64,000 nt of DNA from Bacillus sp. AFS059628 (GTDB lineage Bacteria; Bacillota; Bacilli; Bacillales; Bacillaceae_G), in NCBI RefSeq assembly GCF_002571225.1, contig NZ_NVEC01000001.1:46018-110017 (forward strand), written 5' to 3'. How positions within the stretch are numbered: the stretch's first letter is position 1; each line of letters opens with the position of its first letter. Below are positions 8,762 through 16,460 of the stretch, one piece after another. The notes beneath the pieces were generated by a model, which did not search any database, was not told where the DNA came from, and saw nothing but the letters and a program-made list of their open reading frames with translations. The position numbers were made by a program, and so were the translations under genes.

Positions 8762-10060
8762 TTATCGAATAATCGAAAACAGACTATCAAACACTTCATT
8801 CATCGTAGTAATAGCTTTAGAGTTTGCAACGAAATATTTTTGGAAGGCCATTAAATTAACCATTTCCTCTTCCATATTAACGCCTTCGACACCCATCTTT
8901 TCTTCCTGAATCCCCTCTAATAAATCCCCATGAATTTTTTGATATGCATTCACTGCACTTTTATCAGATGCAATACCAACTACGAATTGGTCTAATGCTT
9001 GTTTATAAGAAAGACCTTCTTTATAATCTCCATCTGTAATCGCTGCTAGTTTATTTGCTGTTTCAGCTGATATTTTCATTTTCGAAACATCTTTTGCAAA
9101 TTCCGGGTTTAATTTCATATCTTTCGCTTGATCTCCAACGAAGAACTCTTTCCCCATTACTGTGTTCACTTCATTCTTTACAGAACCCATTAATTCTTCA
9201 AGGTTTTTCTTATAACTAACAATCTTTGCTTTCGTATCGATTGCTGATTGGATCGCTCCACTAGCTAAGGGAATTTCCGAACCATAAATCTCAACTGACA
9301 TTGGTTCTTTTTCTTTATTTAATTGAAGTGGATATGTATCTTGTCCATTTACTGTTAAAACACCATTCATTCTAACACTCGTGATATTAGGATTCATAGA
9401 TTCATAAGACACTTCTATATTTGCATACTTAGACATTTCTGTAATGATACGATCACGTTCATCTAAAAGCTGATTTGGTACTTGTGTACCTGCTTGTCCA
9501 ATTTTTTTATTCGCTTCCGCTAAACTAGCAGCAAGACGATTAAATTCATTGACATGCGCTCCAATATCTTCTGTCGTTTGTGCTTCTGCTGTATCTAAGC
9601 TTTTCGCCAGACGATTTACCTGACTTGTAAACTTCCCAGTTTCAGAAATTAATGTATCGTAGTAATTTGGTTGTTCTGGATTCTTTGCAACTTCACGAAA
9701 GGCATTGAAGAAGCCATCCATTAAACTAGATAATGAATTCTTTCCTGTCGTTCCAGCCATAGACTCTACACGTGATAAAGTCGAATTCATGTAGTTGTAG
9801 TAAGAGAGTTGAGATAATTGATCGTTAAACTGTTTCGTCTTCACTTCATCTGTAATACGATCAACGCCTAACGTTTGTACACCGTAACCTATTTTTTGTT
9901 CCGGTGAATAGCCATGACTTGCTCCAGCCGATCCGTAATTCACCATTTGACGCACATAACCAGGCGTATGAATGTTTGATAAATTTTGTTTCGTCGTTTG
10001 TAATCCCATTTGTGCCGCTAACAAACCCGATAGCGGCGTATTATAATCAGATAGTCTCAT
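8762..10060 (-). CDS. flgK: Flagellar hook-associated protein 1 FlgK
   Basis: FlgK is the first junction protein on the hook. The 432 residues carry the N-terminal motif (LSGLLAAQMGLQTTKQNLSNI, TPGYVRQ) and the C-terminal GVNMEEEMVNLMAFQKYFVANSKAI helix ending in FDSLFSIIR, both typical. AGGGGAAG precedes the ATG. It heads the flgK-flgL-fliD-fliS-fliT run and follows the FlgN-like chaperone by 17 bases. Confidence 0.96.
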   Translation of the reverse strand: MRLSDYNTPLSGLLAAQMGLQTTKQNLSNIHTPGYVRQMVNYGSAGASHGYSPEQKIGYGVQTLGVDRITDEVKTKQFNDQLSQLSYYNYMNSTLSRVESMAGTTGKNSLSSLMDGFFNAFREVAKNPEQPNYYDTLISETGKFTSQVNRLAKSLDTAEAQTTEDIGAHVNEFNRLAASLAEANKKIGQAGTQVPNQLLDERDRIITEMSKYANIEVSYESMNPNITSVRMNGVLTVNGQDTYPLQLNKEKEPMSVEIYGSEIPLASGAIQSAIDTKAKIVSYKKNLEELMGSVKNEVNTVMGKEFFVGDQAKDMKLNPEFAKDVSKMKISAETANKLAAITDGDYKEGLSYKQALDQFVVGIASDKSAVNAYQKIHGDLLEGIQEEKMGVEGVNMEEEMVNLMAFQKYFVANSKAITTMNEVFDSLFSIIR

Positions 10061-10077
10061 AATGTTTCACTTCCCCT

Positions 10078-10530
10078 TTACAATAGTTCGTTCATAAAGA
10101 TTTGTGAATTATTGTTTCGTTCTAAATTATATTCAGAAACGGAATCCACAATACTTTCTGTAGTTTTTAATAGTACGTTTAAGTAATATTGATTTTTCAA
10201 AAGAATCATTTTTACATTCTCTTCTAATTTAGCTACATTTTTTTGTAATTCTTCCATTTTTTCAATTTCTTCGTTAGAAAAATGCGAAAATAATGCACTT
10301 ACGCGAAACGGTTCAATTCCCTTTTCTTTACAAAACTGAACAACCATTTCTTCAAACGAGCTTGATAACTTTTTTAAACCATCAATGTACTGCAATTGCT
10401 CTACTTGTAACTTTTGAACTGCATTTACATTTTTATGTTTTAAATTCTCATATATTTGTTCTCCAAGCGTTTGAATGTTTTCATATGCTTTTTGAATAAT
10501 AACGAGCTTTTCATATAATTGTATGTACAT
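10078..10530 (-). CDS. FlgN-like flagellar chaperone
   Basis: This 150-residue all-helical protein lies directly before flgK, where flgN is found in many bacteria; FlgN is the export chaperone of FlgK and FlgL. The pattern (LYEKLVIIQKAYENIQTLGEQ early, a central helix EEMVVQFCKEKGIEPFRVSAL, then a coiled coil EKMEELQKNVAKLEENVKMI) fits the FlgN fold of long antiparallel helices. Sequence conservation in this family is low, so context carries much of the weight. AAGGAAAGG precedes the ATG. Confidence 0.75.
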   Translation of the reverse strand: MYIQLYEKLVIIQKAYENIQTLGEQIYENLKHKNVNAVQKLQVEQLQYIDGLKKLSSSFEEMVVQFCKEKGIEPFRVSALFSHFSNEEIEKMEELQKNVAKLEENVKMILLKNQYYLNVLLKTTESIVDSVSEYNLERNNNSQIFMNELL

Positions 10531-10546
10531 ATCGTTTCCTTTCCTT

Positions 10547-11011
10547 TTACAAGACTAAATTTACAATTAAACCGTGGATTTCTCCAATCTGATTTAACAT
10601 TTCTAAATGTCCCGTTTTCGTATTAATTAAATTCATAACATCTTCTAACTCATTTAATCCCATTTCCGCCTGTTTCACAATCGTCATTTTCTGTGAATAG
10701 CCATAACGTGGATGACGCGACATGACATCTTTATATTGCAATACATTATCTACGTAAAAATTCAAAAATGATTTTACTGTATTTTTGTATTCCATTACGT
10801 TATCAAGCGTTAATTCCATTTCAATTTTCTCTTTAATTTCTCCAATGTTATCGACAAATGCTTCCATTTGTTCTAGCAATTTATCTTTTTTCGGATCTGC
10901 ATGCAAATTATCCGAAAATGCAAGTCCTGTCCTGACATTTGCTTCTTTCGGCATTTGAGTAGCAGGCGGTATATGCGATAAAATTGGATTATGCGAGATC
11001 GAACGCAGCAT
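10547..11011 (-). CDS. YaaR-like (DUF327) protein
   Basis: The 154 residues resemble the YaaR/DUF327 family: a disordered N-terminus, a helical body (LLEQMEAFVDNIGEIKEKIE), the conserved core VMEYKNTVKSFLNFYVDNVLQYK and a C-terminal NLINTKTGHLEMLNQIGEIHGLIVNLV. The family's role is unknown. Here it is the first gene of the flgN-flgK run, suggesting a role in late flagellar assembly. The start is the ATG at 11011 after AGGTGA; the GTG three codons earlier lies inside that site. Confidence 0.8.
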   Translation of the reverse strand: MLRSISHNPILSHIPPATQMPKEANVRTGLAFSDNLHADPKKDKLLEQMEAFVDNIGEIKEKIEMELTLDNVMEYKNTVKSFLNFYVDNVLQYKDVMSRHPRYGYSQKMTIVKQAEMGLNELEDVMNLINTKTGHLEMLNQIGEIHGLIVNLVL

Positions 11012-11158
11012 ATATATCACCTATTTATTTATTTTTTTATTTCTCCCTAAACTTAATCGTAAAATCCAGTTATTTATAATTATACTCTGAACACTAACAT
11101 TTTGCAGTTATTTTTTATAAAAGATATGTTACAATTTAGCATGAGGTGGCACAAATCT

Positions 11159-11656
11159 ATGAATATTTTTCTTTGTGGTTCAAATCAATTAACAGCATTA
11201 GATCAGGAAGAAATAAAAAAATTTTTAACTGACTATGCTCACAAACATAAAATTTACATATTATGTTATAAATCTATTGAAAATGAGATTCTTCGTTTTT
11301 TCATCGAAAACGAAAGACTCGCTCAAAATTTATGCCTTTACACGCTACAGCCGTTACAAGCATTAACAGATGAATTTCAAGAGGTCGTTGATTACTTAAA
11401 AAAACACGGAGCCGAGTATGTCGCTTTTGATCATCCTTCCGACTCCATTTACCGATCAGATTATATGTTTTTTGTAAAACAAATAATCGAAGATACCGAT
11501 TTAGTTCTCTGTTTTTATAATGGGGACAAGCATACATCTGTCATTCCCGTTGACGTTGCAAAAGAAGCAGGAATTGATGCTGTTATTTATGATTTACCAG
11601 GTTTACATGAAAAACAGATGAAAAAAAACTTTGAACAAAAAATCCGTATGATGTAA
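11159..11656 (+). CDS. Rossmann-like protein of unknown function, upstream of cheR
   Basis: I do not recognise a named family. The 165-residue product opens with a beta strand and Gly turn (MNIFLCGSNQ) and ends with TDLVLCFYNGDKHTSVIPVDVAKEAG, an acidic-strand/Thr/Ala-Gly pattern like nucleotide- or sugar-binding Rossmann proteins of the SLOG/deoxyribosyltransferase type; that link is my inference. The start is the ATG at 11159, nine bases after GAGGTGG; the ORF is open 19 codons further. It is on the opposite strand from the surrounding flagellar genes and forms a pair with cheR 24 bases downstream. Confidence 0.75.
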   Translation: MNIFLCGSNQLTALDQEEIKKFLTDYAHKHKIYILCYKSIENEILRFFIENERLAQNLCLYTLQPLQALTDEFQEVVDYLKKHGAEYVAFDHPSDSIYRSDYMFFVKQIIEDTDLVLCFYNGDKHTSVIPVDVAKEAGIDAVIYDLPGLHEKQMKKNFEQKIRMM

Positions 11657-11662
11657 AGGGGG

Positions 11663-11686
11663 AGGCACAATATCGTTATTGTGCCT
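11663..11686 (+). promoter_or_regulatory. Perfect hairpin over the cheR ribosome site and GTG start
   Basis: AGGCACAATA at 11663-11672 is the exact complement of TATTGTGCCT at 11677-11686, with loop TCGT. The left arm takes the AGG of the cheR Shine-Dalgarno (GGGGGAGG, 11658-11665) and the right arm contains the GTG at 11681. No T run follows, so it is not a classic terminator. It could repress cheR translation, or fold away to bring the G-rich site close to the ATG at 11696. Confidence 0.7.
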
Positions 11687-12478
11687 ATTATAAATATGAT
11701 AATTGAACAAGATTATGATCATTTTATCGCGAGTTTTAAACAACAATTCAATATGGATATCGCTTCATATAAACAAGATAGAATGCGTCGTAGAATCGAT
11801 GCTTTTATTTCGAGAAAGGGCTTTGAGAACTACACTAGTTTTCTAAGCAATTTACGTACCGATCAAAAGTTATTTTTAAGTTTTATTGACTATATTACAA
11901 TTAACGTTTCAGAGTTTTTTAGAAATAAAGAACGTTGGCAAACGTTAGAGACGAAAGCACTACCAAAATTACTCGAACAAAATAACGGAAAATTAAAAGC
12001 ATGGAGTGCCGCTTGCGCTGCCGGTGAAGAACCATATACACTCTCTTTAATTTTATCGAAGCACCTAGCTCCATATCGTTTTGAAATACAAGCAACAGAT
12101 CTTGATTTTCACATTTTAGAAACTGCAAAACGCGGTCAATATACAGAACGTTCTTTAAAAGAATTACCTGCCGATTTAAAAGAGCGTCATTTCACAAAAG
12201 AGAATGATATATATTCATTACACCAAAACATTAAACAAAACGTCACGTTCAAGCAGCATGACCTGTTAATGCAGTCGTTCGATACAAATTACGATTTAAT
12301 CATTTGTCGCAACGTAATGATATACTTTACTGAAGAAGCAAGGGTAAAACTTTATGAAAAGTTTAGTCGTGCTTTACGAAAAGGCGGCGTATTATTTGTT
12401 GGTAGTACTGAACAAATTTTAACACCTGAACGTTATAATCTTCAGCGCTTCGATACATTCTTCTACGAAAAAATATAA
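11681..12478 (+). CDS. cheR: Chemotaxis protein methyltransferase CheR
   Basis: CheR methylates glutamates of chemoreceptors using S-adenosylmethionine. The product (265 aa from GTG) has the N-terminal helical domain (MDIASYKQDRMRRRIDAFI), then the SAM-binding fold with LKAWSAACAAGEEPYTLSL, the D at EIQATDLDF, and NYDLIICRNVMIYF. The start is unclear: GTG 11681 lies in a hairpin, ATG 11696 (MIIEQDYDHF, 260 aa) lies just after it. It is transcribed against the flagellar operon, and no cheB is present nearby, so receptor demethylation must be encoded elsewhere or absent. Confidence 0.95.
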   Translation: MPIINMIIEQDYDHFIASFKQQFNMDIASYKQDRMRRRIDAFISRKGFENYTSFLSNLRTDQKLFLSFIDYITINVSEFFRNKERWQTLETKALPKLLEQNNGKLKAWSAACAAGEEPYTLSLILSKHLAPYRFEIQATDLDFHILETAKRGQYTERSLKELPADLKERHFTKENDIYSLHQNIKQNVTFKQHDLLMQSFDTNYDLIICRNVMIYFTEEARVKLYEKFSRALRKGGVLFVGSTEQILTPERYNLQRFDTFFYEKI

Positions 12479-12511
12479 AAGAGGTCGTCACAATGTAAAG
12501 TGACGACCTTT

Positions 12512-13228
12512 TTATATAACTCGAATTAAAATAATAGCAACAATCCATACAAAGAGAAAGAGAAACGTCATAGACCATTTATGTTCTTGCATCGTATGTT
12601 TCAAAGCCTGTGATAATTGTGTCATATTCATTTCTGCAAGTGCTCTCCATACGCTTACATCCCGCTCTTTAGCAGTGCGATCTGTAACGCTAATTAAAAT
12701 GGTTTCGTTAGACAATTTTGTTATATAAGCAGTAATAACCGTTACCATTAAATTTATATTTCCTTCTGAAGAATCACTTTCCACTCTAGAAAGGAGTGCA
12801 CTTACATCTAGTAACGGAATATGTACCTTTCTACCAAATGATAGTTGTACTTCTGCGAAATCATACGTCCCATCTAACAAAGGAAGCTCTTTTATATGCG
12901 CCTGCTTCACAAGTCCTTGCAAGCTTTTCATTACTTGTTCAAATATTTTTTCTGTTTGCTTTCCTTCTCCAGATAATGTATGTAACTTCTTAAAGAGTTG
13001 TAATACTGTATCCATCTCTTTAGAAAGCATTTCCTTCATAACCTTTCCATCGCCTAAACTCGCAAGTAAAATCCCTATTTCATTATTCTTCGAAATAATT
13101 TTAGACTGTCCAGTAAACACTAGATTACTATGCTTTCGTTCTTTCTGGATTTCATGTTCTGAAATAGCTGCAGGCTGTTTTAATGGTTGTAGCGTCTTAT
13201 TTTCAATTGTTGTACGTTTAATCTCCAT
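12512..13228 (-). CDS. Membrane-anchored flagellar-cluster protein of unknown function
   Basis: The 238-residue protein has a cytosolic body and a single hydrophobic C-terminal segment (SMTFLFLFVWIVAIILIRVI), so it looks tail-anchored. No signal peptide is visible. The middle (MDTVLQLFKKLHTL..., ELPLLDGTYDFAEVQLSF, KVHIPLLDVSALL) faintly recalls the D1 part of flagellins (LLDG, then a Q-V/A-x-x-G strand); this is my own impression only. It lies between fliY, the secreted protein and the cheR pair. GTGGAGG precedes the ATG at eight bases. Conserved position suggests a motility role, unproven. Confidence 0.7.
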   Translation of the reverse strand: MEIKRTTIENKTLQPLKQPAAISEHEIQKERKHSNLVFTGQSKIISKNNEIGILLASLGDGKVMKEMLSKEMDTVLQLFKKLHTLSGEGKQTEKIFEQVMKSLQGLVKQAHIKELPLLDGTYDFAEVQLSFGRKVHIPLLDVSALLSRVESDSSEGNINLMVTVITAYITKLSNETILISVTDRTAKERDVSVWRALAEMNMTQLSQALKHTMQEHKWSMTFLFLFVWIVAIILIRVI

Positions 13229-13255
13229 CTAAGCGCCTCCACTACTATGAAATTA

Positions 13256-14614
13256 TTAGCCCCATTCTTTATTACTTTTTAAAACTAAAAACAATACGAA
13301 TAAACCTGACATAATAGCAAATACATTAGAAGCTTGTATTCCCTCGTCACTTTTAGCTTCTTTCTGATCTGCTGGCTCTTCTTTTTTCTCTTTCTTTTTA
13401 GAAACGTCTTGATTGTTATTTTTATTATCTTTATCTTTTTGAGTCGTCGCTTTATTTACTTCCTTGTTGTCTGTGAGAGGCTCTTTTATAACATAAGTAA
13501 TTCTTTCTTTCTCTTTCAATGGTTCTTTTATAAGATCGTTTACTTTCTCTTCTTTTTTTGGAATTTGAACAACTGGTGGTTTTTCTTCCTGAAGCGGGAT
13601 TTCTACTTTCGAGTCTTCCTGCTTCTCAGTTTCTTTCTTATCTTCTAATTTATTTTCTAATTTATCTTCATTCTCTCGTTCATCTATCTTTTTATCCTCT
13701 TCTGTTTTTTGCTCCAAAACAGAAACGACATACTCACTTGCTTCAATCAATTTATTTCCAGCCGCATCTACTACCTCTACAAATAGTTCGTATGTCCCAT
13801 TTGGCAACGCATCCGTTATTTCAAATACCTTTTGCCAATCCATATCGCGCTTATTGTAATCTAACAAAAATGTAATCTCTTTATTTTCTTTTCCTTTTAA
13901 TGTAACACGAACTTCTTTCACAACCGATTCCATGTCTGCCGCCTTCACTCTTACACGTATAGAATCGCCTTGTTTTCGTTCGAGTACGTTCTCCTTCACC
14001 TCGTCAATCGTAACCTTATGCAACTTCGGCATCTCTTTATCCATTGTTGGCATTTCATTATTTATACGAATAAAAGGGACTTTCACTTCATTTTCTAAGA
14101 GCTCTTCTTTCTCATTTTCTTTGTAATTTTGAATGAGCTGAAGGTTCCAATCACCTTGCAAATCAAAAGTCTCAACCTTGTAGTTAGCAATCCATCGCTT
14201 CGTTTCCTCTTCATACTTAAACGATAGCATTCTTTCTTGTTCATACTGATCGCCGTTTTTTGGCAAGCGCAAAATACCTTTTATACTTTGAACATTTTTC
14301 TCTTTCGGCTCTACAATAACCAGCACTTCTTCGCCAACTTTTAATTCCGGCTTATTTACTGTAATAACCCCTTGATCCGTCTCTATCTTCTTTTCGGTTT
14401 CTTGTTCATTTTTTGCTTCTTGTTGTTCTTCTTTATCTTGCTTCATTTCCACTTGTTCTGGCTGTTCTTGAACTTCCTTATTCTCTTCTTGCACATTCAC
14501 TTCATTTATATTTTGTTCTGGCACATTTTGCTCTTCCGCCTTACTTTGTAGCGTGAAGAGCAAGCACACATGTATGCATAACCAGCTCATTAGAAAAAAC
14601 TTTACGTTTTTCAT
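13256..14614 (-). CDS. Secreted or membrane-anchored Ig-like protein with Glu/Lys-rich stalk
   Basis: A 452-residue protein with a signal peptide (KNVKFFLMSWLCIHVCLLF, likely cut after SKA at about residue 26), a Glu/Gln-rich spacer, two beta-rich Ig-like regions (about residues 80-190 and 195-300; the second has NGTYELFVEVVDAAGN typical of bacterial Ig folds), a very charged Glu/Lys stalk (about 305-420) and a C-terminal hydrophobic segment (VFAIMSGLFVLFLVLK). It is therefore probably displayed outside and anchored at its C-terminus. It lies between fliY and a tail-anchored protein in the flagellar operon. Function unknown; a structural role near the basal body or envelope is possible. Confidence 0.75.
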   Translation of the reverse strand: MKNVKFFLMSWLCIHVCLLFTLQSKAEEQNVPEQNINEVNVQEENKEVQEQPEQVEMKQDKEEQQEAKNEQETEKKIETDQGVITVNKPELKVGEEVLVIVEPKEKNVQSIKGILRLPKNGDQYEQERMLSFKYEEETKRWIANYKVETFDLQGDWNLQLIQNYKENEKEELLENEVKVPFIRINNEMPTMDKEMPKLHKVTIDEVKENVLERKQGDSIRVRVKAADMESVVKEVRVTLKGKENKEITFLLDYNKRDMDWQKVFEITDALPNGTYELFVEVVDAAGNKLIEASEYVVSVLEQKTEEDKKIDERENEDKLENKLEDKKETEKQEDSKVEIPLQEEKPPVVQIPKKEEKVNDLIKEPLKEKERITYVIKEPLTDNKEVNKATTQKDKDNKNNNQDVSKKKEKKEEPADQKEAKSDEGIQASNVFAIMSGLFVLFLVLKSNKEWG

Positions 14615-14643
14615 CTACTAGCTCAAACTCCTATTTCAACGAC

Positions 14644-16287
14644 TTATAGCGATTTCGTCACTTTTACTCCGAAAAATCCATCTACATTTACAAGTTCACC
14701 ATACGCCACCAATACATCATTTACATAAATACGAATTGGTTCGTCAATATCTTCATCTAGTACAACCGCTTCATTCTCTTGTAAACTTAAAATATCTTGA
14801 ATGGTTTTCACTGTGCTTCCAAATACAAATTTCACGTTCATTTCTACATTTTGTAGAATGGATGTGTCCATGTATACTGGTTCCATTTGTTTTACTTCTT
14901 TAAATTCAATAGGTTGCACAACAGGTTCTACAACTTTTTCTTCTTCTATTTCTTCCGTAACAATCTCTTCTTCCTCTTCCACCATTGGATATAGAAGTCT
15001 TCTTACCATTTCTTTCGCTTCTGTAATCGGTAAAATTTGATACATTTTTGATTGAAGCAGGTCGCCAATTTCAAGGTTAAACGTAATTTGAACGAGTTCG
15101 TCCACTTCCATTGACTCTCCCAAATATTCCATTTCTTCTTTTAAGGTTACAAATTTAACATTTGGTGGTGTCATGTCCATTTTTTCTTGAAACATTTCTG
15201 ACATCGCTGTTGCCGCATGCCCCATCATTTGGTTCATGATTTCTTTAATACCGCTCAGTTCTAATTCACTAAGTTCTTTCTCAGAATCAACTTCCCCTGT
15301 CCCCATCATCATTAAATCTACCATTGTTAAAGCGACATCTTTCGTAAATACGAATACATTCTCATTCTTTAGTCCTTCAACAAAATCAACATTTAAAATA
15401 ACAAACGGGACTGGTACTCCATCATAATGACGAACATTGATCGCTTCTACATTCGGTGTACTAATTGAAACTGGCTGATTTAAAAGCGTTGACAATACTG
15501 TTGAAGCGGAACCAATTGAAATATTTGCAATTTCACCAAGGACATCTTTCTCTTCTTGCGTTAAATGTTCTTTTTCAACTTGTTCTTCTACAATCTCAGT
15601 TTCCACTACTTCTGCTGGCTCGTCTTGCTCTTCTACTCCACCAGATAATTGCATTAATTTATTTATCATTTGTTTCGCATGTTCAACTGAAACAATTTGC
15701 ACAAGTTTAGAGTTTACAAGATTATCTATCTTTAAATCAAACGATACTTTAACAATCGTTTGATTCCCATCGATTTCCGAGATTTTCTCCATTTCTTCTG
15801 ATAGCTTTACAACTTTAATTGTCGGCGGAGACATATCTACTGTATCTTGGAAGAATTCAGACATAGATGTAGCTGCGAACCCCATCATTTGATTCATCGC
15901 TTCTTGTACAGCACTTAGCTCTAATTCACCAAGTTCTTTTCCGTCCTCCACTTCACCTGTTCCCATCATCATTAAATCAGCAATGGATAATGCAACATCT
16001 TGCTTAAGGACAAGAAGGTTTTCCATATCTAATCCTTTTGTAAAATGAATGTTTAGTACAACGTGTGGAACTTCGACGTCGCTTGAATCATATAAATCTA
16101 CCAATTCGATGCGAGGAGCAGTAATGCTTACTTGCCTATTTAAGATTGTTGATAATACAGTCGAAGCTGAACCAAATGATATATTTGCAATTTCGCCAAG
16201 AATATCGCATTCTTGAGGCGTTAAATGCTCATTTTCTTTTTCTAGCACAATTGTGCTCGTATCCCCTTTTGTGTGTTGCTCAGGCAT
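14644..16287 (-). CDS. fliY: Flagellar switch phosphatase FliY with duplicated CheC module
   Basis: FliY sits in the C ring and dephosphorylates CheY-P. This version has 547 residues: CheC module 1 (about 21-215), a second CheC module exactly 220 residues later (about 241-435), an acidic linker, and a C-terminal SpoA/FliN domain (about 478-547). B. subtilis FliY has one CheC module and about 380 residues. All four phosphatase motifs (D/S-x3-E-x2-N-x22-P) are intact: D28-E32-N35-P58, S125-E129-N132-P155, D248-E252-N255-P278, S345-E349-N352-P375. The usual N-terminal CheY-binding peptide of FliM/FliY is not obvious. GAGGAGG precedes the ATG. Confidence 0.92.
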   Translation of the reverse strand: MPEQHTKGDTSTIVLEKENEHLTPQECDILGEIANISFGSASTVLSTILNRQVSITAPRIELVDLYDSSDVEVPHVVLNIHFTKGLDMENLLVLKQDVALSIADLMMMGTGEVEDGKELGELELSAVQEAMNQMMGFAATSMSEFFQDTVDMSPPTIKVVKLSEEMEKISEIDGNQTIVKVSFDLKIDNLVNSKLVQIVSVEHAKQMINKLMQLSGGVEEQDEPAEVVETEIVEEQVEKEHLTQEEKDVLGEIANISIGSASTVLSTLLNQPVSISTPNVEAINVRHYDGVPVPFVILNVDFVEGLKNENVFVFTKDVALTMVDLMMMGTGEVDSEKELSELELSGIKEIMNQMMGHAATAMSEMFQEKMDMTPPNVKFVTLKEEMEYLGESMEVDELVQITFNLEIGDLLQSKMYQILPITEAKEMVRRLLYPMVEEEEEIVTEEIEEEKVVEPVVQPIEFKEVKQMEPVYMDTSILQNVEMNVKFVFGSTVKTIQDILSLQENEAVVLDEDIDEPIRIYVNDVLVAYGELVNVDGFFGVKVTKSL

Positions 16288-16414
16288 TTTCTCTGCCTCC
16301 TCATTTCTGTTTTTCTATCAAATGATATAAACTCTCATTTTATTTTAACAAACTTATTATATAAAACGTTAATATGTATTTATTCCCATTTTCAGCTTAG
16401 TAACAATTAACCAA

Positions 16415-16448
16415 AAAGCTCCCCAATTGTATACAAGTGGGGAGCTTT
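16415..16448 (-). terminator. Rho-independent terminator after cheA
   Basis: AAAGCTCCCCA pairs with TGGGGAGCTTT; read on the minus strand the stem is followed by a T run. It starts 13 bases past the cheA stop and precedes fliY, so cheY-cheA and fliY may be partly separate transcripts. The gap 16288-16414 is otherwise A/T-rich and may hold the fliY promoter. Confidence 0.85.
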
Positions 16449-16460
16449 CCTTCATTCCTA

